64,000 nt of DNA from Thunnus maccoyii. Lineage: Eukaryota > Chordata > Actinopteri > Scombriformes > Scombridae. The position numbers and the translations under genes are program-made. The DNA is taken from assembly GCF_910596095.1 (NCBI RefSeq), contig NC_056544.1, positions 10,339,155 through 10,403,154 on the forward strand, in the 5' to 3' direction. Shown here one piece after another: positions 52,253 to 64,000 of this stretch; positions within the stretch are counted from its first letter, which is position 1, and the number at the start of each line of letters is the position of its first letter. Under the pieces are notes generated by a model that did not search any database, was not told the DNA's origin, and saw only the letters and a list, made by a program, of their open reading frames with translations.

Positions 52253-52670
52253 CTTCAGATTTACAATTTCCAAGAGTGAAACAGTAAAATAATAACAATA
52301 AATAGCAGAAATGCTGCAGATCAGTAAATGAAAAAAGTCCCGCCTTCTCCTGACAAACCACAGCAGCAGTTTGCTGATAACAAATGTCCGAAGTGACTTC
52401 TGTCTTCACGCCAAGATGACATCCAGTCCTGTTTCCAGCTCCTCAGGTTTTATTTATAGAGGCCGAGCCTGCACGCGAGCGGCTCGTGTGCGAGTTCCCT
52501 GGGTTCCATCAGTCTGCCCAATGGGCGCGCGGGACACGGCGCACGGGAGGCGGTGGGCTCGTGCTACAAGGCGCTCCCATTGGCTACCTGTCGGGATGCA
52601 GAAAGTCTGTGTCACAAAGAGAAGTTACTCCGAGTTTAAATATTAGTAGAAGCGGTTCTGCTCAGGTGTG
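52253..52670 (-). promoter_or_regulatory. hes1 promoter: TATA, CCAAT boxes and N-boxes
   Basis: On the minus strand, TATAAATA occupies 52451-52458, about 200 bases before the start codon, predicting a 5' UTR near 170 bases. CCAAT motifs flank it upstream: minus-strand CCAAT at 52579-52583 and a plus-strand CCAAT at 52518-52522. Two CACGAG N-boxes (plus-strand CTCGTG at 52483-52488 and 52558-52563) fit the CACNAG class bound by Hes1 itself, supporting negative autoregulation. I found no exact GTGGGAA RBPJ site here on either strand. Confidence 0.6.
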
Positions 52671-53621
52671 AGTTCACTCAGATCAGATAATTGATTAATT
52701 ACTGCAGTGAATGTGCAGCGTGTATTGGATTACTGGAATATTTAATGTAATAGATAGGATATTTTGCTCTAATTTTATTTTATTTTTTATTCTTGGAAGG
52801 GTAGTTCAAAGTTTTGTTTTGTTTTGTTTTATTTATACCTCTCAGCAGTTGTGTATCCAGTAAATAAATGTATTATTTATTCTTTTAAAAATGCTTGACG
52901 CCTTTTTATCATTTCAGATTGAACTGTTTGATTTCATGTCAGACATCACTTTGGGCTCTTACACCCTGTGATGCAGGCATATCTCATTATTTTATTGGGT
53001 AAATTATTAATACAAAAAGTTAAGCAATTGATAAATTTCTTGACTGTTGGACATTGTCTCTGTGCAATAAACTGGGAAATGATTAATATAATTATTTTAC
53101 CCCAGTTGTAATCAGTAATCCAAACAGACATTTTACAGCACTTGCAGATGTTTCACAGATTAATTCTTCATCCCGGTGTAGAAGAAGCAAGACAGACCAG
53201 ACAAGGTTGTTGTTCTCAAAAACAAACCATCACAAAAAGAGTTTTTTTTTATTTTTGCATGTCATCATTTGACATTTTTTACTTTAAACAAAACAGATGT
53301 AGATATTGTGACAGAAAAGAAAGAAGCTGTTCAGATGTTCTTTTAGTGGCTTTCACTTGACAAAAACTGACAGGATTGTGACTTTCAGAGCTGATAAAGT
53401 TAGAGCTGTCTGTCTAAAAGGTAAAACTGATGGGTGTTAATTAACACTCACATCATTTGAATTTTTACAGCCTCATAGTTCAGTTAAATTGAAAATTGTG
53501 CTGCGTCATCTGCAGCATATTGATTTTCCCCTCCATCATGTTGAGATCAAATATTTTAAGTTGTTTAGAGAAATTAGTTCAGTGTGTATCCAGAGTGTTT
53601 CTCTCAGTGGGTCTCTCTTTT

Positions 53622-53622
<1 letters not shown>
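52671..53622. other. hes1 upstream, no gene recognised
   Basis: AT-rich non-coding sequence with TTTTG repeats at about 52815-52831. No coding exon is seen. Confidence 0.45.

Positions 53623-53683
<61 letters not shown>
53623..53683. repeat. (CA)n microsatellite
   Basis: About 60 bases of uninterrupted CA dinucleotides. Overlapping histidine/threonine-rich and cysteine/valine-rich frames are artefacts. Confidence 0.97.
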
Positions 53684-53687
<4 letters not shown>

Positions 53688-54476
53688 TTTTGAAGGGGTC
53701 GATGAGTGCTTCAGAGTTTCGGTGCAGACCTCATCCTCTGACACACTCCAGGCCTGATGTCCAGTGAAGAAGAAAATCTCTGACACACTCAGCTGTCCAC
53801 TCACTGCCGTGAACTCTGACATCTCCTGTCTGTTATCAGAGAACTGAGAGCAGAAAACAAAGCTGAAGAGTTACTTCAAACCCTGTGAAGTTCAATAATA
53901 ATAACATGAATTTAAAGAATTCATCTCCAAAATGTTTTGGGTGACTATCTGTCAATTTGTTTTCTTTCATTTGTCTACCAATGACTAAATTGATTCATGT
54001 CCTTTGTAAAAACTGTTCAAATGTTGTGTTTTTTATAACAATATATAATAATAACAAACTCTAAACAAAGACACATCTACAGTGCAAATTCTGTGGAAAA
54101 GAGTTCAGCATATGGATCTTATATATAATATAATGTATGTATCTGATATAAAACTGATATTTAGTTTTGTCTTCAGGAAACTGTGGCAGTATTTCAACCC
54201 TAATTTTATCATTTTTATAGCTATTTTTCTTTTTTTCTTACTGTTTACAAACAGTCCTCTAATTCATCCAAGAGACTCAGTATATAAGTTGTTTTTTATT
54301 GTAATATCACTCTAAATATTACCAAAAAGTTTCATTATGCACATGAGATTGTAATACAGAGTCAACTACATGTGAGTCACAAGTGCTACACAACAACATA
54401 AGATTGTTTCATGATGGAAATTAATGGAAAGTGTAGAAAATCTTCTATAAACATAATAAAGAACACAAGAGTTAGA
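53684..54476. other. Intergenic, no gene recognised
   Basis: AT-rich non-coding sequence; nothing recognised. Confidence 0.4.
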
Positions 54477-54560
54477 AAGTCAAGTCAAGTCAAATTTATT
54501 TATATAGCACATTTCATACGGCAAGCGTAAACTCAATGTGCTTAAAAACAAATAAAGATC
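54477..54560 (-). repeat. Retroelement 3' tail
   Basis: On the minus strand it reads GTATGAAATGTGCTATATAA ATAAA then a TTTGACT repeat, the classic tail shared by teleost LINE/SINE families. The rest of the element is not clear. Confidence 0.5.
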
Positions 54561-56219
54561 ATACATAACGAATATATTACATTAACATTACATAAAACAA
54601 ATAAGATAAAACACGAAGAAAAGCACAAAAGTCATTTTTTATTTTCAAGTAGATTCATCTTATTTTACTGCTCGTGTTTGCTTAATTAAATTCACAATTG
54701 CACACATTTTTAAGGTTGATGTGGTTGTTTCGTGCAAGAATTTATTATTTCACCAACACTAAAAGTTTTCTTTTCCAAGAACAATACATTTGTTGAGATA
54801 GAATAAAACAGAATAAAACCTCTCTGCCTCTCTATGTTACAGTAACTTTTCTCTCACTCTGTGGAATCTTTCAAATCTTTTTGGCCCTGATTTTATACAT
54901 AATAAAGTTTATGTTTATGTTAAACTTGTTTTTTAAAATAGTTTTTTCTCTTCCGGCTTCCTAATTTTAAAATAATTTCATTTAGTTGTAAAGCTCATTT
55001 TATTGCTTTTCATATAAAGTATAAAGTGCACTAAAGTAAAGCGATTCTGATGTTAATTATTAGTCGTCATAGGAGTAGTGTGACAATTAAATGTCATACA
55101 ATGAAATATTAAAACTTTTTCAGAAAATACAAGAAACCTCTTCTAGTCTCACTAATAACCATGTTCAACATCAGTGCATTGAACCAGTCAAATCCCAGCA
55201 TCAGGGCATATTATGCTGCTGTAACACAGCTTCATTGATATATTTATTGACAGACTCTGTCTGGTTTATCTTCAGACTTCTCTATCCTCCCCGATAGACT
55301 TCAAACACTCTCTGTAAAGCTCCTAAACCCTCAGAGGTGAAATGACCCCAAAAGCCAGGTCAGTGTTTGCATCCTCCCTGTTTGATCAGGACAACTTCAA
55401 GCACCACTGGCTTCTTGACCCGAGTCTATATTAAGTTAAGTCAAATTCAATCAAGCCAAAATGAGTTTGACCAGTTATGTAACTAATTGTGGCATCAGTC
55501 AGAGTGAGAAATAAGATATTTTCTTCAGTGTGATCTTAAAGGGGTTTCATGTTGTGATATGATGACTGTGATGCTTTCATTGGTAATAACCAATAAAGAC
55601 ATTCCTATACAAGACAAAAAAAGCTTTTTAAATTTTACCAAGTAAGGATTTGAGCACGTAAGAGGAGCTAGAATTAGTTTTTGTGTTCATGTTGAACACA
55701 CATTAAAAATGAAAACCTTCTCTGTTTCCCACTAATGCACTTAACTCATATACAGTCAGCACCACAGACTGTTCAATCACTCGCCTGGGATCACATTAAG
55801 TGCTCAGTTAATCTTCTAACTGGATGTTTTAAGAAGATGCTACTTTAAGATAACCCGAGGTCCCGCTCACAGCAGATGAGGGGGCCATGCAACAATAAAT
55901 TACGTCCTATCAGTTCTGTTTTCAGTGATCCTGCTGCTCTGCCACAAACAACCCTTTATTGTGCGGGTGGTGATCTACACATGAGCTTTACAGCACAATC
56001 CTGATCTGTATCAGTGTGGGAACCCTGGGATGGGAGGCACCAGCGGAGGAAGGGTTAGAAAGCTATCAAGGTCCAACATGTGACTGATAGTTGAGGGAAA
56101 CGGGGGCTGGAAGACATAAATTATTGTGGATGAGAAGAGCTTATACTTCAGCTCATGTAGTGGAGACAAATGAGAAATTTTGAGGTAGAATTGACAAAAA
56201 AATAAAGGAAGTCTGGATA
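54561..56219. other. Intergenic, no gene recognised
   Basis: AT-rich sequence giving way to balanced composition from about 55.7 kb. No gene. Confidence 0.4.
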
Positions 56220-59200
56220 AATCTCTTGGCAGTAAGAACACTTGCCGGTCGCTACTCTTTTCCATCTTCACCTGGTCTGAAAGCTGCAGGCCCTGCTTTC
56301 TCCTCCACCCCAGTCTCCACCAATGTGGGCAGTGAAATGGCCATCCTCATCATCAAATACTGCGAAGGTTCCCTTTCAACTGCTGGTATGAAAACATCTC
56401 AGGCCAGGAGGGGAGGGCACAGACAGAGGGGATCACTTAAACATCTCATCCAGCGCTCCACTCGCTCTCCGTCCCCCCCTTCTCCCTTTGAATTCCCCCT
56501 TAAAGAGGGAAGGGGGGCCCTCCCATAGCAACTCCCAGCCCCCGGCTCTGCCCGCCTTTTGTCCCCCTCCCCAACAGCAGTTTCTGCTCCAGAAGCCTTA
56601 GACAAGGCCTCCATTAATTGCGGGCCTGTGTGGAATACACGTGGGACAATGGGCCCAACAGAGTGTCCGGCCCCCAGACAAGGCTGGAAACAAGTGGTAC
56701 AGGAATCCGGCAGAATAGAATCGTCCTGGCTGATGTCACTGAATACATTTACCTACCTCAGAGCGCATTCACTCCACGCTTTGTTTTATTTGGACAAAAA
56801 AAAGAAGGGGTAGGGGGAGGTAGCGGTATCAATGGAGAAGAGGAGCTGGAGGGGGGGCTCAAGGATGGGAAATAACTGGTTGTCATGGTGACGCGCTGAA
56901 TCAAAAATATGGTCGAATTTAGTGGAGGCAGAGATGTAAAAAGGGTAGAGGGCATTAGATTAAACCCTGCATGAGATAAGAGAAGGCTGAAAACAGAGGT
57001 TTAGTTTTTTTGGTTTATTCAGCCCTGTTTATACGGCAATAAAGAGCGGATAAAGAAGCGGGAGATTAGGAGAATCATCTAGGCTCATGTTTGTCAACAA
57101 CAACCTGAGCAGTTTCAAGTCAGCTTATTCCAAGTCAGCACACCGGCCTCGGAGGGGATGCTTAGCTATGGCAAGTGAGGCTGCGGAGGAAAAGGGGACC
57201 ATAGCAACTGGTATTTCTCCGCTCCTAGCAGCATAACAACCTGCCATCTGTCACCTAACGTGGGCTCTTTCTTAAAAAGCCAGCATTTAGATCTTCAACT
57301 TGGAGGCAAAGGCAATGAGACTGAAGTCTTATTGAACTCTGGGTCTCCCTCTTTGAAAAGGGAGCCCAGTCATCGCCTTATCCCTCATCAAATTGAAAAA
57401 CGCTTTTAGAGATTCTAAGAGAGGCCTCACATTTAATTTTTAAAACCCAGACATGAAAGTGTTCCTAAAGCACATTCAGCAGTGGAAACTCTTTAAAGGA
57501 CTAGTTAGCATGTAGATTATATGCATTTCAGTGCATTGTCAAAGTATCTAAGTGTATTTACATGTTAATATGTTCAGGGATACTATCGTCTTGAAAAGGT
57601 GTTGGGGGAGGTTGGTTAACTGTGTATTTTCTCTCTTTGCACCATGGGAATGTGATTTCTTTGTGCCATCAAGGTTCAAACACATTCCTGTAAGGCCATG
57701 GATATTATGAGCATTGATTCCCTGCAGCAAAACAACCTATGAACCTGTTGATTCTGGCTATAAATGCAGGCTGTTGTCCATAAATACACTGTATAAAGTT
57801 AAAGTTCGAAGTTAAAGCTGTTTCTTTCTGATGAATTAAGATCATAGAATCAGTTCTTTTATATCAACGTCAAGCCAAAAGAGGCCTGCGGATGCACCAC
57901 CATGTGGTGCTTATCCTTATTCAAGCTTAGTCCATATCCATGAGTGTGTTTGCGTTGGGATTTATGAATGTGAAGATGGCCCATTCTTGCCACTCAAGAT
58001 GACTCACAAGACCGGCGTTTTGGCCACTTACGCTGTGAAAGCAGCCTGGGGGATGCCCTTTCAGCACTTGAGGACCTCTGGCTGAGTCCCCTTCACATGG
58101 GAGATCAGCCTCACTTGGGAAAAAGTCCCTGCTCTTTACGGGGAGCTGTCCAGAGGGATGGCGTGCTCCTTGTCCCAGGGCCTCTCTTCTTCACCTGCCG
58201 GCTTAGTGCTCATCACTTATGCACATAATCCCTGGTTAGTGCATGTGATCCACCAGCCCGGGCCCAAGCCCCTGGCCCCGAGCCTCCCCTACTCACATGC
58301 TTGCTGGGTGGCTCCTGGGTGGCCATGGCAACTCTCATCTTCTCATGACAGTTAGACTTCAGTCATGGCTCTAAGTCCCTCTTCAGTCTCTGTGCGTCTT
58401 TTTCTGTCCGCTGCTTTCTGTCTCCTAAAGCCCTCCTCTGTTTGTGCATTTCTCTATCTATGGCTTTCTGTGTCTCCTTTCTCCCAGTGTGGCTGTTCCC
58501 ATGCTTTAGCCCAGCTGAGCCTGAGAAACCGGCTATAACTCGGCAACAGTGCGGCAACTTTAGGGGCCACAAAAGTGAATCGGTGATATTCTTATCCCAA
58601 ATTTAAAGACTGGATCTACCATCACTGTAGATTGTTGACCAAATGAAGGCCTGACCTCATTTTTATTGTGAGTCTGATCTGTAAACTGAGATTGTAAGAT
58701 ACACTTGTGAACTTCTTTTCAGCCTGGTCGCTGCAGGCCTCTGAGTGCAGATCATCTTACCCCAACGCAACCCTGCAACCTCAACCATTAGTTTGTTTAA
58801 AGTGCTGGATATCGCACAGGCCCTCGGGGAGAGCGAGAGAGGCAGCCCAGCGATGTTGTGTGGCCCCACACTAACAAGTGTCACAGTGATCCGAACTGGT
58901 CCTCCCCCTGTGTGAATGCCATGTGAGAGGCGGCTCCATCCATGCCCCTGCCACCTCCGCACAAGGCCCTCCATTGACTTCTAACCTGTTGAGGGACCAC
59001 AGGAGACAAAGAGCCTCGGGGCGGGGCCCGTCCCTCCGACAAGCCTGTGAACAAACGTTAACACGGCTGCAACTGTCCACCCCCTGAATCACTGAATTTA
59101 TTGACCAACCACAGAGCCCATTCAGGCCCGGAGGCACTGATAAAGGAAGGGGACAGGGACGCCACGAAGGCCCAGGGAAGGAGCCCATGCTTAGGGGACA

Positions 59201-60300
59201 GGAGGGAGGAGAAGGGCTTTGTGACCGTCTGGTGGGTCACAGACCTTTTACCAGACGTGGGTGCCTTTGTGTCATCTGTAAAATGAAGTGAACCGTAAGT
59301 GAGCATCAGGTTGGCCTTGTGTCCTGACTATTAATCAAGACGAGGGCCTTATGAGCGTCCAACAACCTTTAGAGAAGCTGCAGCAGATCGGCGTCTGCCT
59401 GCAGACTACAAATATACAAAAGCATGTGTGTGTGTGTGTTTTTGTATAGTTACTGTGTATGTGTTACCTTGAAAAAGTGCCTGAAATAACAACTCTGATG
59501 CAGAAAAGTGTGCTACAGTGGCTGCCACTCTACAAAATAGTCTGAGCAGGCCTGATTGCTCTGTGGGAACCATTGTTAGTAAAGAAACAGTAAACAAAGA
59601 CTGTGTGGATAGTCCCAAATCTTGAAAGTACACAACTCAAACAAAAAACGTATGGGCAAAAGAGAAAGGAGATGAAGTCCAAAATGTTTGAAATAGCACA
59701 CGTCTGAGCACAAGCTTGAGAAAATCTTTTTCACCAAGTAGCTAGCTGTGAGGAAGAAAGGCTGTGTGTTTTAGCTTCTTTATGTCTTTCCACCAGTCTC
59801 CATCTGTTGCTCCGCCGATACAAAAGGAATACAGCAGAGTGTACACAAAAACCCATATTGCTTTGTGGAGAGGCAACACTATCCACGAAACTACATCGCA
59901 AACACAGATCGAAAGCAAGACATCTTGGCTCTGTACACATCAGTGTTTACTGAAAAGATGATCCGTGCAAGTTGGAGACACACATGAATTCATGATGCCT
60001 CCTCATCCTCATCATGAATATTCCCAAAAAGGCTCTTCCCTGATCTGTGGGAGATTCTTTTCTTTTGGTACAACCAAGGACCCCCTATCCCTCATTCACA
60101 GTCCCCCCTAAATCCACCCATTCACTGCCTATAGGCCCTGATCTCCACATGAAATGATACCCCTCTTTCTCCTCCACTCTCGCGCCTTTAAGCGCCCATA
60201 TGCCAGGCAGCGAGGAGGCTGGGAAAGCCCATAATTGATCAGTAAGTCTTGGCTGAAAAAGTGTGACCAAGGTCAGCCCCCCACGAAGCACGCAAGAGTG
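56220..60300. promoter_or_regulatory. GC-richer candidate regulatory block between hes1 and atp13a3
   Basis: About 4 kb of high-complexity, GC-richer sequence in both strands, without a coherent reading frame or splice pattern. Sub-segments that stand out are 56560-56700 (CATTAATTGCGGG, CACGTGGGACAA), 57030-57420, 57950-58340, 58740-59360 (GGGGCGGGGCCCG) and 60000-60280 (CATAATTGATCAG, CTTTAAGCGCC). Long open frames of 75-105 aa occur on both strands, as GC-rich non-coding DNA allows, but lack domains. Enhancers of the Notch target hes1 are a plausible role; this is inferred from composition and position only. Confidence 0.35.
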
Positions 60301-60858
60301 GTTTAATATACAGATTTATTAGGAAATGTAATGGGAGTTCTGCAGAGCAAACAACAGAGATATTTGTTGACACATACTGAAACATTTTTATCACTTTGAA
60401 GAAATAAGAAAATAAAAAGAAATGCTGTATTACAACTTTCAAGAACACATTCCCTTGAAAAAAGCTGCTCTTTTTTATTGTAATAAAGGGGAAATTTTGG
60501 TGATTAATTTACATATTTTCACATTTATTTCATTTTGCACCTAGAAAAATATACATAAAACAGCTGTAAACAAAGTTACATAAAAATATTATATATAAAA
60601 ATCATATGTTAAAATCAACTGTTATAAAATTATCACAGCAGCAAGTGTCTCACTGATTTGTTTCGATTATTGTAATTGCTTTAATCGATTAATTCAAACA
60701 TGATCAGTTATGTACAGTACCTTAGTGATTTTAACTGATGCAATTAGTGTTACTTATTAATTCCTTGCAATATATTGAGTAAAAGAACATTTTATAATGC
60801 AACCGAGGGACACTGAAATGGTAAAGTTGGAGTCTCTTATTCATTATCCTCAGTCTTG
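60301..60858 (-). other. Probable end of atp13a3 3' UTR
   Basis: AT-rich sequence. Minus-strand AATAAA signals are possible at 60474-60479 and around 60524. The atp13a3 stop lies near 61556, so a 3' UTR of about 1.0-1.1 kb would end here. The UTR end is not settled. Confidence 0.3.
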
Positions 60859-60859
60859 G

Positions 60860-60910
<51 letters not shown>

Positions 60911-60958
60911 CACACGCACACACACACGCACGCACGCACGCACGCACGCACGCACACG
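60859..60958. repeat. Compound (TC)n/(CA)n/(CACG)n microsatellite
   Basis: A TC run passes into CA repeats and then into CACG/GCAC tetranucleotides, about 100 bases in all. It probably lies in the atp13a3 3' UTR. Alternating purine-pyrimidine sequence of this kind can adopt Z-DNA. Confidence 0.95.
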
Positions 60959-61555
60959 CTGGGGGACTGATGATGAAAATTTAAAAAGGGTCCCAGAAAT
61001 TTCTGTCTCTCTTCCACAGGAAGAATCAGATAGCAAACCGTTTTCTGTCTTATAAAATACAACAGTACCAGTCACGTTCATAAACTTGCAAACAGACTTA
61101 AGACTCTCATGTTTCTTTGAATCCATGTGGTCCATCTATTGTGGTTTTTTAAACTTTCACATTTTAGCAGCAGATAATATTAGCGGAAGACTGGGTTTTC
61201 ACTTTCATCCAGTGCTTTTAGACCCCAACAGAGAAACTATCAGCCAATTTCATCAACAGTGAGTACAATGTGGTTACTAAGACATCCAGTCATCTTAACA
61301 GAGGCCTCTTGCTCAAGTATCACCAGGTTGATGTGACAGTACAGGTGAAATCCAGTTGTAGGGTGTCTGTGCATTTTGATGAGGTGAAATGTAAGAGAAC
61401 TTTATGTTTGAGCAGCTCACAGTGTCAGTCAGTTGTTACAGTTTGAGGCCTCGTCATCCGTTACATCTCTGGGCTCAATTCAAGCTAAGTCAGCACACAT
61501 TTGTTGGGGGCTTTAGGTTTAGTCTGTGCAGGTTTGGTTGGTGGTCACATTGATG

Positions 61556-63830
61556 TCAAAGTGGGGCAGAGATGTGGGACTGAGGAGCGCTGGCATAGGT
61601 GACAGCGGAGGGTCTGGGGGGCCACTCAGCGTCGTCCTGCAGCTCCAGGGCCAGAAGCTTGTAGAGGACCCTGGGGGGCTTGTTTTTCCTACAGAACAAC
61701 CAGGAGAGGCAGGCTGAGCCCCAGCGGTCATTGGCCATCTGAGAAAGTACACGTTCAGTGTGAACGTAGGACACAGAAAGAGTTCGTTAGTGAGCCAGCT
61801 TCATAGATATTTTCACAACATCTCTTCAGGAACTAATTTCCTGTAATCATGTGACCAAATCACCTCTATTTTGGTTCTTTTTTCAAATTGCAAATTGAAT
61901 CACAATATGTTCTTTGAATTTACAGGAAAACATGAGAGTGGCTGACGATTGTAAGATGACGTTGAATTTTTGCAACATTATTGCAACATTTTTATTTTTC
62001 AAGCATAACAAGTGTTTGATGACAAATGTGCAGCAACTTGCAGGTTTGCAGCATCTGTAACTTGTCAAACAACAGTCAGTCACACTGTACAATGTATTTC
62101 TTACTTTGCACTCCCTTCTGGCCGTCATAGATAATTGAACAGAGTTGAGAAATAAATATAAATCTGTGAAAAGACTGTGATGGATTCATAAGATCAGCCA
62201 GAACTGGTTTAATACACTTTTCAACTCAAACAATCTGATAAAATGTAGTCAAATGAAAGATGACCTGTTGAGTAATACAAAGTTTAACATTATTCACTAA
62301 TAATTTATGCATTCACAACATGTAAATGGAAAATACAAAGCAAGGAAGCAAGAGAAGCAAAAAGCATTACTATCTAGACAGTGACAGACAAAAATAAAAA
62401 CTGAGTGAAGTCAAAAGCTTGCCAACCTGAGGTGTGTCAGCGGGGGGGGACTTGACGGGCTGATTTACCCCCCGATTGTCTCTGAAAACTAGCTTCCACA
62501 AGATGATGTCAACGATCAAAATCTACGGGAGATTTCAGTGGGAACTTGAGAATCAGCTGATCATGAAGATTGAGTTACAGCCACAGAAATGCACCAAAAA
62601 TAGAAATAACTCTGGAGATTAAATGGAAAATTGAAAAAAATGATTTGTTGATTTCATTCATTAGGAAGTGATTTATCGTGAATCGGTGGGAACAATGAAC
62701 GCATGCAAATCACAGCTTTTCAAAAGGAAAAAGAGAGAGATCAGTTAAATTTGCTAAAAGAGAGCAGAGAGCTTGTAGGGTGTGATGTCTCTAAAGCGTA
62801 CCTCCAGCACGAAAGACACGGCCGCATTCATTATGATAATGATGACCAGTGTAATGCGCCAGTCATGAGGAACACACACAATCTGAAGGGAGGCAGAGCA
62901 ACAGGATGAGCACTGAATACACCACACACACGGTTTCCATCGCTTCATGCAACATCTCAACTGCTTTCCGCAAACAGCGTCGTTTCTTTATCTTTTCTGA
63001 GTCTAAAATCAGCATGTTAAACACTACATAATTCAGAGCAACCTGTGCAAAAACATCCAGAAAAACAAGTTTTACCTCCAGGAAGCTGTCGATGGCAGGA
63101 ATAGGATACAGCATGATAAAGAAGAGAAAAGAATACAGACTGACGCTGGACAGCATGAACGGCCCTTATGACACAAAAACACAGGAATTTAGTGGAACAA
63201 CAGAACAAATGGTTGTTTTCAACTTGCAAGCACATGACACACACATATATGGAAAGAGATTAGTGTCAGTAAAGATTGTAATTGTAAACATTTATATTTT
63301 ATGCTCATATTAATGTGATCAATCAACCGATTTAGAGAAGCCTCTCAGTTGTCATTCTGGGAATTACATAATATTATCATTTCCAGGAAACTCAATTCAA
63401 AGTTGGAGAACTTAATTTAAAATGAATGCTAAATGTAAATAAAAAGTAATGTATGTTCACTTTTCGATCAGCTGACTTAAAAATATGTCTTATAAATCTA
63501 AATGGGTTTTTTTTTTTAGCATTTTTAAAAAACTCAGCAGTTCAAAATGTGCCTGACAAATTCCAACTCATTCTGTGCTGATACTGAGCTCTTTCCATAC
63601 ACATCACGTCAATCACTCAGCGCTTCAACAATACAAACTAAGTCCTACAGTTTTTGTAGCTGGGCTGTCTGAAGGGCTTTCCTTTGGAGAAGACGATGGC
63701 CACAACCAAGTACTGGAAGGAGGAGACGTAGAACAGGGTGGTGTTTTCGTAGTTCCTGATGTTTTTGTGGTCGTGAGAGGTTGTTACATTGAGCCTGTGA
63801 GGGAGACTGTAGCTGGAAACATTACAGGCA
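61556..63830 (-). CDS. atp13a3: ATP13A3-like P5B-type ATPase, C-terminal part (5' end beyond window)
   Basis: Five in-frame exons on the minus strand: 63649-63830, 63076-63164, 62802-62882, 62427-62522, 61556-61738, giving about 209 C-terminal residues with a stop. They hold the last membrane segments ([65 protein letters not shown]) and a cytosolic tail with [20 protein letters not shown] and EWPPRP. The tail pattern 'YxxLAxEL..D.EWPPxP' is shared by human ATP13A2/3; membrane layout and gene context favour ATP13A3, a late-endosomal and plasma-membrane polyamine transporter. The N-terminus, phosphorylated DKTGT loop and most of the protein lie to the right. The family resemblance is from memory, not alignment, and ATP13A4/5 cannot be excluded. 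Confidence 0.8.
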
Positions 63831-64000
63831 CTGCGGGAGAAGAGAGGAGAGTAAATGCAGAGATTAAATAGACATTTCTGTTTTAATAAGTCAGCAATGT
63901 AGAGAAAAACAAGCTGAAGGCTAGAATGTGAGTATTAGTGGTCATATTTTCCAGACCTTTTTCTGATTTGTGTTTTTCTCCGTTCTTGTCTATAACCAGC
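63831..64000. other. Intron at window edge
   Basis: Upstream of the leftmost acceptor of the partial ATPase gene on the minus strand (CTCCCGCAG at 63831-63839). Any further exon lies outside the window. Confidence 0.5.

Noticed and set aside
58663-59306. Overlapping frames of 80-105 aa in GC-rich DNA
   Set aside because: Both strands are open at similar length, as GC-rich non-coding DNA allows; no domain seen.

Overview
This window looks like nuclear DNA from a percomorph-type teleost. It has vertebrate genes with short introns, AT-rich intergenic sequence, many perfect microsatellites, and several dispersed repeats I recognise as common in spiny-rayed fish genomes. There are no operons, CRISPR arrays, rRNAs or recognisable tRNAs. 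Species cannot be fixed from sequence alone.

Layout. (1) 2.2-5.0 kb, minus: a bcl6-type BTB/zinc-finger repressor in eight coding exons (649 aa reconstructed), with a GC-rich promoter-like patch near 6.9-7.2 kb. (2) 5-37 kb: about 32 kb with no recognisable protein gene. It holds an L1-like LINE remnant (12.8-15.2 kb), several MITE-like elements, a 313-bp GATA array, a GAAA array and (TG)n tracts. (3) 37.3-39.3 kb, minus: a complete four-exon claudin (210 aa), closest by eye to claudin-1. (4) 40.7-42.3 kb, plus: a 525-aa secreted leucine-rich-repeat protein matching carboxypeptidase N subunit 2 (cpn2), coded in one exon. (5) 42.3-50.6 kb: intergenic, with a second L1-like remnant (43.1-43.9 kb), a roughly 760-bp foldback repeat (46.85-47.6 kb) and high-complexity stretches that could be conserved non-coding elements. 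(6) 50.9-52.25 kb, minus: a complete four-exon hes1/her6-type bHLH-Orange repressor (247 aa, C-terminal WRPW) with TATA, CCAAT and N-box motifs upstream. (7) 52.7-61.5 kb: intergenic, with a GC-richer block at 56.2-60.3 kb. (8) 61.6-63.8 kb, minus: the last five exons of an ATP13A3-like P5B-type ATPase, whose 5' part lies beyond the right edge.

The gene set (BCL6, CLDN1, CPN2, HES1, ATP13A3) is a condensed version of human 3q27-q29. From memory of the human map, the strands of bcl6, cldn1 and atp13a3 agree with human. The cpn2-hes1 pair is in the reverse order with both strands flipped, as expected for an inversion of that two-gene block. LPP, TPRG1, TP63 and P3H2, which lie between BCL6 and CLDN1 in human, were not seen.

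The genes do not form one pathway: a germinal-centre-type repressor, a tight-junction protein, a plasma peptidase subunit, a Notch-type repressor and a membrane transport ATPase. I found no convincing novel molecular system. The most unusual items are the foldback repeat family (four copies, one nearly intact), the cpn2-hes1 inversion and the candidate enhancer blocks flanking hes1.
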